This document shows, piece after piece, positions 5,649-13,719 of a DNA stretch of 28,683 nt. The position numbers and the translations under genes were made by a program. Source of the stretch: a virus. Below the pieces are notes generated by a model. It did no database searches, was not told the DNA's origin, and saw only the letters and a program-made list of their open reading frames with translations. Location: positions 1 to 28,683 of IMG/VR virus record IMGVR_UViG_3300030109_004105; one strand, written 5' to 3'. Positions within the stretch are counted from its first letter, which is position 1. Each line of letters begins with the position of its first letter.

Positions 5649-8114
5649 TTACCTCTTTAAACTTTTTGTTTTGAGAATATATAATTCTCGTTCTAATTGT
5701 TGTCTTTTGTTTACAGCATTATTTAGGTTAGTTTGATATTTCAACATACCATCTTCGCCACTCATTGCTACAAGTACAGTATTTTCTTTTTCATAAATGC
5801 TATAATTATATTCACCTAACATAACATTATTATCCTCATATATTTTTGATTGATTTTTATATAATTGCCGATTATCAAAAAAACGAGAATTCCTATTCTT
5901 ATACGCTTCAGTTATATTTGGTTGATTCTTTACCATCACTTCTGATACAATATAACTTACAGCCACTAATTGTTTATTTACATCTGCAACCTTTTCCTCA
6001 ATCTTTTCAGTAAGTTTATCAATATCTAATTTTAGTTCAACTTTTTGTTGTTTTTGTTCTTCTGCGTTTGAAATTGTTGTTTTTGTTTTTGTTTTATCTA
6101 TTACTTTTACTTTACTTGTTGTAGTATCAGATTTTTTATCTTTTGGTTTATCTTCTTCTTCATTAGATTCTTTTTTAGATATAAGAGTTGACTTTTCTTC
6201 TTTTTCCTCAGTTGGAGAATCTACTTCTTCTTCAACACTATCTGATTTTGCAATTGGTTCTGATTCAATTGATTCTTCTGTAGTTTCAGTAGGCATTTCT
6301 TCAGTTACTTCATCTGCTTCTGCAATTAAATTATCTTCTGTTGTTGTAGGTTTTTCTTCAACTACTTCTTCTTCATTTGTCATACTTGTAAATGTTTGTG
6401 TAGTAGGTTTTTCTTCTACCATAGGTTCTTCACCCATTTCTTCTGATGCATCTGAAACTAAATCTTCTGTTTCAACTGATTCATTGCTATCAAATTCTTC
6501 TGATTCATTAGAAGCAACATTGCTTTCAAATGTCATCGTAGATGGTTGTTCGTCCATGTCCATATCCATTTCATCATCACCAACACTACTTTCAAATGTC
6601 ATAGTAGATGGTTGTTCATCCATCTCCATATCCATTTCTGTTTCGATATCCATTCCTGTTTCCATATCTGGTTTCTCACCGATAACTTGAAATGTTGTCG
6701 TTTGTGTTTCATCAATATCCATATCCACTTCTGTTTCTATCATTGTTGGTGGTGGTGGTAGTTCTTCATACATGTCCATTTCCATATCCATTTCTGTTTC
6801 CATCATTGGTGGTGGTGGTAACGCTTCAAACATGTCCATTGGCATATCTAATTCTTCATATAGTTCAGTTGACATTTCTTCAAATTCTTCCATCATTGGT
6901 GGTTCTTCAAATCCCATCTCAGTAAATGTTTCTTCTTCTATATTCAAATCATCTACACTTCCCATATCATTATCTGTTTCAAAAAAATCAAAGATATCAC
7001 CCATTTCCATTCCATCAAAAACACCAGCAAACATATCTTCAATATCTTCTTCTACTATACTTGTTTCAAATGTTTCTTCAAAAGCTTCATCTTCAATTAC
7101 ATAAACTTCTTCTTCAAAAAATTCTATTTCTGTATCAAAGTATGCATCTTCTTCTTCAAATCTTTCCTCAATTGTATCTTCAACTGTTTCAAGGTCGTCA
7201 AATATATCATCAGTAATATCAGTTATGCCTTCATCGGGACAAGTTGATGGTGTTTTTTCCCAGCAAAATACAACTGCTGTGCTAACTGATTCTGTTATAA
7301 CTGTATTTGATGTTGTAACAGGGGCAACCCATTGAGTAGTAATCTCATTGTATTCTATATCCAATTCTACATCATCAATATCTGGCCCCCAATGCCCACC
7401 ATGATAACCTGTACCAGCATTAAAAATAGTTACTTTAATAGTATAATCTGTTTCTGTATTTCCAGTATTAATATAAGTATCGCTATAATTAACAAAAATA
7501 TTATTAGTATTACTAGCATTTTTCCCAGATATTATTCTTTCTTGTGTCGTTACATTTCCACTAGCACCTGTTATAGTTTGTGTCATTGTAGTAGTATTAC
7601 TTCCATAATTATGCCAATACCATATGTCTGCTGATAATTCAGATTTAAATCCATTATTAATTTCTGCTTGAGTTAATCCACCATCATCTTTAACAGATAT
7701 ACTTTGTTCTGCTTTGGAATCAAGTCCAGTAGCCCAAGAGCCGCCTGGTGCATTACCACCACCATAATTTGCTGCTTCTCCACCATGATGGGAATCATAA
7801 CCAGTCATCGTCCAACCATCATCTGAATATGTTCCCCCTGTACCAAAAGTAGAGTTCGTTAAAACATCTCCTGTTTTTGTTGTTTGTTCTGAAACAACAT
7901 TTTGATTATAACCCGGTACAGTTGTTGTGGTTGTGGTGTTTGTGGTAGTAGTTGTGACAGTTGAGGTATCACCTTGTTGTGGTGTATTTTGTTGAATGAC
8001 ATCTACTGATGTTGAAGTAACTGTAACATTTGCTCGAGTCATTCCAGTCCAAGAACACGATGCTATAAAAACTATGAAAAGATACTTTAATATAGTTTTA
8101 ACGTATTTGAACAA
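5649..8114 (-). CDS. Large acidic repeat lipoprotein, exported
   Basis: About 821 residues. The N-terminus has a basic-hydrophobic signal, YLFIVFIASC, ending in a lipobox-like I-A-S-C; cleavage after MTRA is a second possibility. Next come a threonine-rich linker and a domain of roughly 180 residues rich in G, W and H (HHGGEAANYGGG, GYHGGHWGPDIDD), possibly a beta-sandwich. A long E/D/M-rich region with tandem repeats follows, then a lysine-rich coiled-coil-like end. The frame opens at TTG 8126, but TTG 8114 has GGAG seven bases upstream, so I chose 8114. No ATG lies before residue 24. It follows the secreted 284-residue gene by 15 bases, suggesting that both act in the host envelope. Function unknown. 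Confidence 0.82.
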   Translation of the reverse strand: MFKYVKTILKYLFIVFIASCSWTGMTRANVTVTSTSVDVIQQNTPQQGDTSTVTTTTTNTTTTTTVPGYNQNVVSEQTTKTGDVLTNSTFGTGGTYSDDGWTMTGYDSHHGGEAANYGGGNAPGGSWATGLDSKAEQSISVKDDGGLTQAEINNGFKSELSADIWYWHNYGSNTTTMTQTITGASGNVTTQERIISGKNASNTNNIFVNYSDTYINTGNTETDYTIKVTIFNAGTGYHGGHWGPDIDDVELDIEYNEITTQWVAPVTTSNTVITESVSTAVVFCWEKTPSTCPDEGITDITDDIFDDLETVEDTIEERFEEEDAYFDTEIEFFEEEVYVIEDEAFEETFETSIVEEDIEDMFAGVFDGMEMGDIFDFFETDNDMGSVDDLNIEEETFTEMGFEEPPMMEEFEEMSTELYEELDMPMDMFEALPPPPMMETEMDMEMDMYEELPPPPTMIETEVDMDIDETQTTTFQVIGEKPDMETGMDIETEMDMEMDEQPSTMTFESSVGDDEMDMDMDEQPSTMTFESNVASNESEEFDSNESVETEDLVSDASEEMGEEPMVEEKPTTQTFTSMTNEEEVVEEKPTTTEDNLIAEADEVTEEMPTETTEESIESEPIAKSDSVEEEVDSPTEEKEEKSTLISKKESNEEEDKPKDKKSDTTTSKVKVIDKTKTKTTISNAEEQKQQKVELKLDIDKLTEKIEEKVADVNKQLVAVSYIVSEVMVKNQPNITEAYKNRNSRFFDNRQLYKNQSKIYEDNNVMLGEYNYSIYEKENTVLVAMSGEDGMLKYQTNLNNAVNKRQQLERELYILKTKSLKR
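6523..6654 (-). repeat. Two tandem 66-bp coding repeats
   Basis: Two units with a 66-base period inside the acidic lipoprotein gene. Each encodes a 22-residue unit starting DEQPSTMTFES, followed by more variable acidic residues. The DNA is nearly identical over the first 45 bases of each unit, which points to recent duplication. Confidence 0.8.
6721..6840 (-). repeat. Two tandem 60-bp coding repeats
   Basis: Two 60-base units in register inside the acidic lipoprotein gene. They encode about 20 residues each around LPPPP and METEMDMEMD. Proline tetrads separate methionine/aspartate-rich stretches. The region is likely extended and prone to repeat-number change. Confidence 0.8.
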
Positions 8115-8129
8115 AATATTCTCCAATAA

Positions 8130-8984
8130 TTAGTTCGTATGTGGAAGTTTAACTCCACCAACACTTTGGTGTCCAGAAAAGTCAACAGGTTTAGTCTCTA
8201 AATGTTCAATTTTAAAATCAAAGTTAAACCAAGAACTCTTTTCTTTCTTTGGAATATTAGCTTTTTCTTCTTTTTTAAGTTCCTCTTGTAATTTTTCTAG
8301 TTCTTTCATTTTTCTTTTAGTTTCAATTTCTGCTTTCTTTTGTTCTGCTTTTTTAATCGCATCAATTTTCTTTTGTGCTTCTTTACTTAATTTTTCGTTG
8401 ATATATTCTCTCTTTTTAAGTTTGTCTGTGTATCTATCATAATCTGGTCTTTCTATATCATATTTTTTCCATTGTGCGTTAGCTGCACTACCAATATTTC
8501 CTTCGAATGGACAAGGTGTACCTGCATGTTCCATAGCAGAAAATACTCTATCATCTTGACAAAGAATTGCTATTGATGCAACTCTCATTTGATAATCATA
8601 AAGAAGTTTTGATAATTTCATTCGTTCACAATTCTGGTCGGTAAAATATGTTCCACCTGATACACCAAGACCAAGTGTTTGCATACCAAAACCTACACCA
8701 ACTGTACAAAGGTCTTGTGAGTAACTTGACATAGAGGGCGCACTTGCATTTCCAACAGGTATGGATTTTTGATTTGTTGTTGATGAATTGCTTGTGGTGT
8801 TAGTTGTATTATTAACTTGTCCATCATTATTGTTTGTAGTTGTACTAGTATACCCACCACTTATAGAAGTGTTACTGCCACTTGCATTAGTTTGATTAGA
8901 TGTGGATTGGTCGTTTGCAAAAACAAAACTTAATGGCGTAAATGTAATTGTCAATATCAGGAAGAAAAATAAAAATTTATGCAT
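8130..8984 (-). CDS. Secreted conserved phage protein with cysteine motifs
   Basis: A 284-residue protein with a clear Sec signal peptide (hydrophobic LFFFLILTITFTPLSFVFA, cleavage after about residue 23). An N/T/S-rich linker runs to about residue 80. The conserved domain carries SAPSMSSYSQDLCTVGVGFG, DQNCERMKLSKLL, VASIAILCQDDRVF and GTPCPFEGNIG. I recall this cysteine-containing domain from diverse phages with no function assigned. The four cysteines would fit disulphides in the periplasm. The end is a lysine/glutamate-rich helix (about 190-245). The ATG at 8984 has GAGGT upstream. It is the first gene behind the late promoter 9022-9029 and is closely linked to the lipoprotein gene. Confidence 0.85.
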   Translation of the reverse strand: MHKFLFFFLILTITFTPLSFVFANDQSTSNQTNASGSNTSISGGYTSTTTNNNDGQVNNTTNTTSNSSTTNQKSIPVGNASAPSMSSYSQDLCTVGVGFGMQTLGLGVSGGTYFTDQNCERMKLSKLLYDYQMRVASIAILCQDDRVFSAMEHAGTPCPFEGNIGSAANAQWKKYDIERPDYDRYTDKLKKREYINEKLSKEAQKKIDAIKKAEQKKAEIETKRKMKELEKLQEELKKEEKANIPKKEKSSWFNFDFKIEHLETKPVDFSGHQSVGGVKLPHTN

Positions 8985-9021
8985 ATGAAACCTCTAAAAT
9001 ACTCTGTTTTGTAGTCACATA

Positions 9022-9029
9022 TATTTATA
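9022..9029 (-). promoter_or_regulatory. T4-type late promoter for the exported module
   Basis: TATAAATA on the minus strand, 37 bases upstream of the ATG of the secreted 284-residue protein, in a short non-coding gap. The position and exact consensus match make this one of the better late promoter candidates. Confidence 0.65.
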
Positions 9030-9074
9030 AATTTATAGAATTTTATCTAACAAAATTGTTAAAATAATTGGGTA

Positions 9075-9314
9075 TTATTGTTGTTTGCCTAAAGTAAAAT
9101 CAATTAATTTTTGTTGATTTCTTCGTCCTCGTTCTTCTTGTGCTTGTCCTTTCCAATTAAAAATAATTTCACCTAAATCATTATCAAGTAATTCTTTAAG
9201 TTCTTCCTCAGAGAATTCTCCAAAAACTTGTTCCACTTGAGTTTCTAATTGTGATAAAAGTTTATTTATTTTTGTAGTAATAAAATCATTATTATTAATT
9301 TTGTTCTTGCTCAT
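9075..9314 (-). CDS. Small hypothetical protein downstream of ruvC-like gene
   Basis: A 79-residue charged helical protein, not recognised. FITTKINKLLSQLETQVEQV and FSEEELKELLDNDLGEII suggest amphipathic helices, followed by a basic end (AQEERGRRNQQKL). The frame is open to 9350. I place the start at ATG 9314 (MSKNKINNND), with GGGA six bases upstream; this overlaps the end of the RuvC-like gene by 20 bases in another frame. An ATG at 9326 is an alternative. It is likely the last gene of the primase-nrdJ-ruvC unit, before the late promoter at 9022-9029. Confidence 0.72.
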   Translation of the reverse strand: MSKNKINNNDFITTKINKLLSQLETQVEQVFGEFSEEELKELLDNDLGEIIFNWKGQAQEERGRRNQQKLIDFTLGKQQ

Positions 9315-9882
9315 ATTGTTTCCCATATTTACAAATAAAATAAGCATCAACTATATCAGTCAAAGGGTTTGATATAGAAGAATTTAAAATATTTTGTAAA
9401 TCAATTTTGGTTTCATTATAGAATGCTTCATACATTAATTCTTTATCAGCATTTCCTTTTCCAGTAGCATATTTTTTTATAATGCTCGGTGGTAATAAGA
9501 TAATAGGATTGCCTTGTAGATAAAGATTATATTTTAAGATGCCAGTATTTTCTGCTATAGAAAAAACTCTGCCTGTGCTTCCCATAGAATAATTTTCTAA
9601 GTAGACCTTTATAGAACTATCCAAATTCAGATGCACCATTATCCAATTCGAAAGTGCGTGAAATCTTTGTTGTTGAGATGTCCAATCTTTATAGAGAGAT
9701 TGTCCCATAATTTTATCTTCAGCAAAATGCCCTAAGTATTTTTTCTTGTCGGTTAGATAAAAAATCTTACAAGTTTGCCAAGATACTTCTTCAGCATACG
9801 ATAAACATATAGCAGGACTGCTCATAGAATAATCAATTCCAACACAATTAACTCGACTACCATATTCAATATTTTGTATCAT
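9295..9882 (-). CDS. RuvC-like Holliday-junction/branch nuclease
   Basis: A 195-residue protein with the RNase H-fold layout of RuvC-type resolvases. D17 lies in VGIDYSMSSPAI, E96 in KVYLENYSMGSTG, a basic loop in KKYATGKGNADK (136-147), and D176/D179 in LTDIVDAYFICKY. These four acids are the expected metal-binding set. The N-terminal AENTGILKY segment is typical of phage RuvC-like proteins. In T4-like marine phages lacking endonuclease VII such a protein is presumed to resolve branched DNA before packaging. It lies downstream of nrdJ, across a structured 97-base gap, and the ribosome site is weak, so the RNA structure may matter for its expression. Confidence 0.85.
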   Translation of the reverse strand: MIQNIEYGSRVNCVGIDYSMSSPAICLSYAEEVSWQTCKIFYLTDKKKYLGHFAEDKIMGQSLYKDWTSQQQRFHALSNWIMVHLNLDSSIKVYLENYSMGSTGRVFSIAENTGILKYNLYLQGNPIILLPPSIIKKYATGKGNADKELMYEAFYNETKIDLQNILNSSISNPLTDIVDAYFICKYGKQYEQEQN

Positions 9883-9905
9883 TTCAAATCAATCATTTTA
9901 AGACC

Positions 9906-9968
9906 TTTTAAGGGGTGGGATACAAACACCCTTGGCGCTATTAACAGCGTCCAAATGCCCCTTTAAAA
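9906..9968 (-). other. Three-helix RNA element between nrdJ and ruvC-like gene
   Basis: On the minus strand TTTTAAAGGGG (9968-9958) pairs with CCCCTTAAAA (9915-9906), with one bulged A. Inside, TTGG-A-CGCT (9954-9946) pairs with AGCG-CCAA (9939-9932) around a 6-base loop. GGG (9931-9929) can pair with CCC (9919-9917) as a third arm. An alternative GGGTG/CACCC arm would compete with the basal stem. There is no T-run, so it is not a standard terminator. It starts 12 bases after the nrdJ stop. It could be an mRNA 3'-end protector, a processing site or a regulatory leader for the ruvC-like gene. No known riboswitch was recognised. Confidence 0.5.
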
Positions 9969-9979
9969 TCGCTCTGGCA

Positions 9980-11929
9980 CTAAGATATACCACCGATTCC
10001 TGTTGGGGTACTAAAAGTAACATCACAACCCTCTGGCCCAGTACACGCTAATTCTTGACTAGCGATAGTCTGGTCAGATAGTTCATATTTACTTAGTAAT
10101 CCCCAGTCCACATCTTTCGGCATCTTCTTCACAAACTCATTATACTCCTTCTCGGTACAATCTTGATATGGAGCTTGTTTATAGATATGGTCACTATGAG
10201 GTAGAAAAGAAACACCAGACATATAATCAAAATTCTCATAAACCCAAGCACCAACTGCCATCCACTCATCTTCTTTTACAGAAATAGTTACAGATGGTTT
10301 ATGTTCACACCAATTTACTTGATATATTTTCCAAATTGCTAGTTGTTCTATTGCACTCATATCAGTTCTAAAAACAGAATCTTTATCTGCTTTTTGTGGA
10401 AAAGAAAAAACAATACTATGTTTATTCATATAATCTTCTTCATGAGGAAATCCAGCATCAATCATTAATTGTGTTAATGGGTCTTTCGCATCTCCACGCA
10501 CAGTCCTAATATAAAATGGATTATGTCTTGTATGAATACCAGACGCAGAATCTACTAATTGAGAAACTGTACCAGATGGTTTAACACAGGTAGTTGCAAC
10601 TGATTGATTAATACCAATATCTTTTGCATACTTTTTATTTGTATCAACTGCAATTTGTTTTAATTCTTGTAATCTTTTTTCTAAACCACTTTCTTTACCA
10701 TTTGTAAAACGACATTCCATAATACCTGTAAGTGAAACTCCAAGAAGTCTTTCTTCTTTACAATTCTTATTCCATTCTTTAGCAATATATTTAAAATTGA
10801 CTAATGTAGATTGAAAAGTTCCTAAAATGGTTGCAAGTTTTACTTTTTCTTTTAAGGTTTCCATAGTATCTTCTGCTCTTACCACGACTTCTGATAAATT
10901 ACAGAATTCTCTTGAACGTAAAATGATTTCAGAACAAGGATTAGTTCCAAATTCGATTCCATCAGTTTCTCTTCTACCATTTTCAGAAGCAACCTTAGTG
11001 GCAGCATCACGATTAAAAATTCCTCTTTCACCAGATTTAGAATCATATAATGACCTCCATTCTTTTAAGAATATTCCCATATCTGGAGTTTCAGTATATA
11101 TCGCAGAATTATTTGCAAGTGCTCTTTGTGGTTCTGTTTCCCACCATCTTCCTGTCTTTGCAGCTCTCATTCTATCATCAGATAAATTAGAAAGAGAAAT
11201 TAATGCAGAACGTCTTACACCACCAACAACAACAACCTCTGCAATCTTACAAATAATATCATGACATTCAAGAGAAGTAAGTTTTCTACCAGCGGCACTA
11301 CGCATTACCTTAACAGAAAATTTAAATAAATCATCTAATGGCTCTGGCCCAGATGCACGACCACCAAAAGTTTTTAATGGTGCTCCTGCTGGTCTTACCT
11401 TACTTAAATCCCATTTTGGAACTTGTCCATGATATAACATCGCAAGAAGTTCTTTGAATGCTTTTGCCCAACCAAGTTTTGAATCTGCGACAACTATTTT
11501 TGTATCACTAGGATGAAATTCTTCTGCGACATCTGGAAGATTATTAACCGATTGTCTATCAACAGAAAATCCTACTCCAGTTCCATTCATTAAAATGTAA
11601 AGAATTTCGTCAAATGCTTGTGGTCTATCTACTGCAACATACGAACAATTATATCCTGCTATGTTTTCTTTTTCAAGTGCTTCACCAGCGGTCATAAGAC
11701 ATCTCATAGATGGCATAATTTTTAAGTCTAAAATATAATCTTTCAATTGTTTTTTCAATTTATCTGGCATTTTATATTTGTGTAATTTTTGTAAATGGGA
11801 TTCAAAAAAAGTAAAATATCTTGATATTGTTTCTTCCCATGTTTCCCGTCTATTTTGCTCAGGTATCCATCTTGAATATCTTGATAGGTGAATAAATTGT
11901 TGATATTGAGTAGGTAAGTTTTTTTGCAT
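9980..11929 (-). CDS. nrdJ: Class II (B12-dependent) ribonucleotide reductase, monomeric type
   Basis: A 649-residue reductase that makes deoxynucleotides for phage DNA synthesis. C95 in GYNCSY and C343 in EFCNLSE fit the redox pair. C332 in TNPCSEII is the radical cysteine, with E334 beside it. The 11-residue spacing of C332 and C343 matches C408/C419 of the Lactobacillus leichmannii RTPR. NGTGVGFSVDR (115-125) and VVGGVRRSA (234-242) are further family motifs. C629 and C635 in the tail ACTGPEGC would serve re-reduction. No small-subunit or activase gene is nearby, which fits the adenosylcobalamin class. AGGAG precedes the ATG. It follows the primase gene by 14 bases. Confidence 0.93.
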   Translation of the reverse strand: MQKNLPTQYQQFIHLSRYSRWIPEQNRRETWEETISRYFTFFESHLQKLHKYKMPDKLKKQLKDYILDLKIMPSMRCLMTAGEALEKENIAGYNCSYVAVDRPQAFDEILYILMNGTGVGFSVDRQSVNNLPDVAEEFHPSDTKIVVADSKLGWAKAFKELLAMLYHGQVPKWDLSKVRPAGAPLKTFGGRASGPEPLDDLFKFSVKVMRSAAGRKLTSLECHDIICKIAEVVVVGGVRRSALISLSNLSDDRMRAAKTGRWWETEPQRALANNSAIYTETPDMGIFLKEWRSLYDSKSGERGIFNRDAATKVASENGRRETDGIEFGTNPCSEIILRSREFCNLSEVVVRAEDTMETLKEKVKLATILGTFQSTLVNFKYIAKEWNKNCKEERLLGVSLTGIMECRFTNGKESGLEKRLQELKQIAVDTNKKYAKDIGINQSVATTCVKPSGTVSQLVDSASGIHTRHNPFYIRTVRGDAKDPLTQLMIDAGFPHEEDYMNKHSIVFSFPQKADKDSVFRTDMSAIEQLAIWKIYQVNWCEHKPSVTISVKEDEWMAVGAWVYENFDYMSGVSFLPHSDHIYKQAPYQDCTEKEYNEFVKKMPKDVDWGLLSKYELSDQTIASQELACTGPEGCDVTFSTPTGIGGIS

Positions 11930-11943
11930 TTGTTTATGACTCC

Positions 11944-12960
11944 TTAAATTTTTTTCCAGTTTATTAATCTTGTTTTAGCATGTAAATTAGAAAAAGTATT
12001 CTTACTTATAATTCTATGAATTTCAACAGAAGTTCTCCCAGAAAGTATCATATCATTAATATCTTTTTCTTCAATATTATCAGGCCAAATTACAATTGAT
12101 TGATTTTGTTCAATTGATTTTTCCATTCTTTTTATTATTTCCACATTTCTTGGCTCATTATCATAGATAACCGTATAATCTTTTTCATCCATATCTAATT
12201 TAAAATCTGCACCAGCAACAGCAAGACAATTATCAAGAAACAGACTATCAATCGGCCCTTCAACAACAAAAACATGTTGGTTAGAATCAATTCTATCAAG
12301 ACCAAATATTTTATTTTTTTCTTTTAACATTATAGTAATATATTTTGGATTTTCTTTTCCAAATGCTCTGCCTTGATAACCAAAGAAAACATTTTCCTTA
12401 TCAAAAAAAGGAATAATTAATCTTGGGTGGTCTCCATTAAGTGATGGAAACTTATTAGGTAAAAGTGTATTCGTAAATTTAAAAAATTCGGGTGCAAAAT
12501 ATAATTGAGAATAATATTTTTCTGGAATTTTTCTTTGTTCTACAAATTTTACTGCTGGGTGTGATGAAGTTTTTAAATCATCAAAAGTTTTAAGTTGATA
12601 TAAAAAATCTTCAAACATAAGTTGGTCTTGTGTATTGAATTCTGGTGGTTTAAAATCAAATGTTGGTTTTTCAGAAGAATGAATACCAGATGTATATCTC
12701 GCCATTACATACTCTTTATGTAAATCTGCGTCAACATATTTTATTAAATTTGACAATGTTTTTCCCACTCCACAGTTATGACATTTGTAAAAGAAATCAT
12801 TCTTTTTTTGAAAAACATATCCTCTGGCTTTCACTTTACTTGTTTTGGAATCGCCACAACAAGGACATCTAAAATTAAAAAGATAATTTCCCTTTTCTTT
12901 AAATTGTTTTAATTGAGGAGCTAATCTCCTCATGAATTCTATATCAATATGGTTGTACAT
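11944..12960 (-). CDS. DNA primase, T4 gp61-like
   Basis: A 338-residue primase. The N-terminal zinc finger is RCPCCGDSK (C32, C35) with KCHNCGVG (C60, C63), for template recognition. The TOPRIM-type catalytic core has VFVVEGPIDSLF (E234, D238), then IYDNEPRN (D267) and a later DIND. This is the layout of phage primases that make RNA primers with the replicative helicase. It acts in the cytoplasm at the phage replisome. The start at ATG 12960 lies about 12 bases after the transcription start expected from the promoter at 12979-13007. This gene opens the replication/nucleotide operon with nrdJ and the ruvC-like gene. Confidence 0.9.
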   Translation of the reverse strand: MYNHIDIEFMRRLAPQLKQFKEKGNYLFNFRCPCCGDSKTSKVKARGYVFQKKNDFFYKCHNCGVGKTLSNLIKYVDADLHKEYVMARYTSGIHSSEKPTFDFKPPEFNTQDQLMFEDFLYQLKTFDDLKTSSHPAVKFVEQRKIPEKYYSQLYFAPEFFKFTNTLLPNKFPSLNGDHPRLIIPFFDKENVFFGYQGRAFGKENPKYITIMLKEKNKIFGLDRIDSNQHVFVVEGPIDSLFLDNCLAVAGADFKLDMDEKDYTVIYDNEPRNVEIIKRMEKSIEQNQSIVIWPDNIEEKDINDMILSGRTSVEIHRIISKNTFSNLHAKTRLINWKKI

Positions 12961-12978
12961 AATAAATCGTTTCTTATA

Positions 12979-13007
12979 ATACTACACGAAAAAAAAGAAA
13001 ATGTCAA
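12979..13007 (-). promoter_or_regulatory. Sigma70-type promoter for the primase operon
   Basis: TTGACA (13007-13002), a 17-base T-rich spacer and TAGTAT (12984-12979) on the minus strand. The -35 is perfect and the -10 is imperfect. It begins just after the stop of the coiled-coil gene and marks the switch from the lysis cassette to replication genes. Confidence 0.6.
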
Positions 13008-13009
13008 GA

Positions 13010-13516
13010 TTAAAATTTGATAAATTTATTTAATATAAATCCCACTACAACTGCACCACCAATGATTAACCATCTCCATTTTTCCAAAAGACTAACTCTA
13101 TCATTTAAGTTAACCTTTAAACTTTCAATATGTTGTTTTAGTTGTTGTTGAATTTTTTGGTTTTCATTTATAATGTGTTGTTCGGTATTAGTAATCCTTT
13201 CATATAAGTCTCTATTAATTGTACTAATTCTACTATGAAGTTCTTTAATATCGGTTGCTAATTCTTTTCTTTTGTTTTCTATTTGTGCTGAATTATCACT
13301 AAGAATTTCATCTTGTCTTTCAATCTTTTCTTCATGAACTGCTAACATGATATGAATAGAATTTGATACATCTATAATCTTCGTAATTGCTTTGTCTAAT
13401 CTGATATGAATATTTTGCATATCTGCAACATCTCGTTGCAGAAATTCAATTGCTGTTTCTAAATTCTTTTTATTCGATGATACATTATTACCATTTCCTT
13501 TAATCATTTCTGACAT
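13010..13516 (-). CDS. Tail-anchored coiled-coil protein
   Basis: A 168-residue protein made of a long helical coiled coil (about residues 18-140). It ends in a C-terminal membrane anchor WRWLIIGGAVVVGFILNKF (about 147-165). This is the topology of XhlA-like/hemolysin-like phage proteins, although XhlA itself is shorter. The LEKWRWLIIGG end is one I recall from T4-like marine phages. It is the last gene of the lysis-type cassette, 23 bases after the 53-residue membrane protein, with AGGAG before the ATG at 13516. It may act with the holin or stabilise a membrane complex; the function is inferred from topology and position only. Confidence 0.8.
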   Translation of the reverse strand: MSEMIKGNGNNVSSNKKNLETAIEFLQRDVADMQNIHIRLDKAITKIIDVSNSIHIMLAVHEEKIERQDEILSDNSAQIENKRKELATDIKELHSRISTINRDLYERITNTEQHIINENQKIQQQLKQHIESLKVNLNDRVSLLEKWRWLIIGGAVVVGFILNKFIKF

Positions 13517-13539
13517 GTTAGCAGTTCTCCTTAATTAAT

Positions 13540-13701
13540 TTAGTCTTCTTTAGTTATCAAAGTCCATAAACCATAAGCTATAGCGCCATATGCACATAAC
13601 TTAGCAATGGGACTAAAAAAAACAACAACAACACCAAATCCAATTAGTGTTGCGCCATCCCATGATGTTCTTTCTTTAAGTCTATTGTTTATCCAGTTCA
13701 T
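13540..13701 (-). CDS. 53-residue membrane protein, holin candidate
   Basis: A 53-residue gene starting ATG 13701 with a strong AGGAG seven bases upstream and ending TAA at 13540. It begins MNWINNRLKERTSWDGA. Two hydrophobic stretches follow (LIGFGVVVVFFSPIA, then LCAYGAIAYGLWTLI), and it ends in KED. A basic N-terminus, a two-helix hairpin and a short charged tail are the features of a small class II holin. I recall similar NRRLKERTSWDGA proteins in cyanophages. It sits inside the spanin cassette, between DUF1353 and the tail-anchored coiled coil. Holin function is an inference. Confidence 0.8.
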   Translation of the reverse strand: MNWINNRLKERTSWDGATLIGFGVVVVFFSPIAKLCAYGAIAYGLWTLITKED

Positions 13702-13719
13702 AAAGTTACTCCTTTTAGT

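Noticed and set aside
6484-7634. Several plus-strand frames opposite the acidic lipoprotein gene
   Set aside because: They are low-complexity mirrors (S, I, H and F runs) of the repetitive E/D/M codons on the minus strand and have no ribosome sites.
9883-9979. tRNA or cobalamin riboswitch near nrdJ
   Set aside because: The folded segment of about 63 bases lacks an acceptor stem with T-arm TTCRA signature and the cobalamin box. It also lies after, not before, nrdJ.
10827-11264. 145-codon plus-strand frame inside nrdJ
   Set aside because: It lies opposite a fully conserved class II reductase with intact catalytic motifs and shows no family features of its own.
9980-11929. Intein or homing endonuclease insertion in nrdJ
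   Set aside because: The reductase reads through all conserved motifs without an insert or LAGLIDADG/HNH motif.
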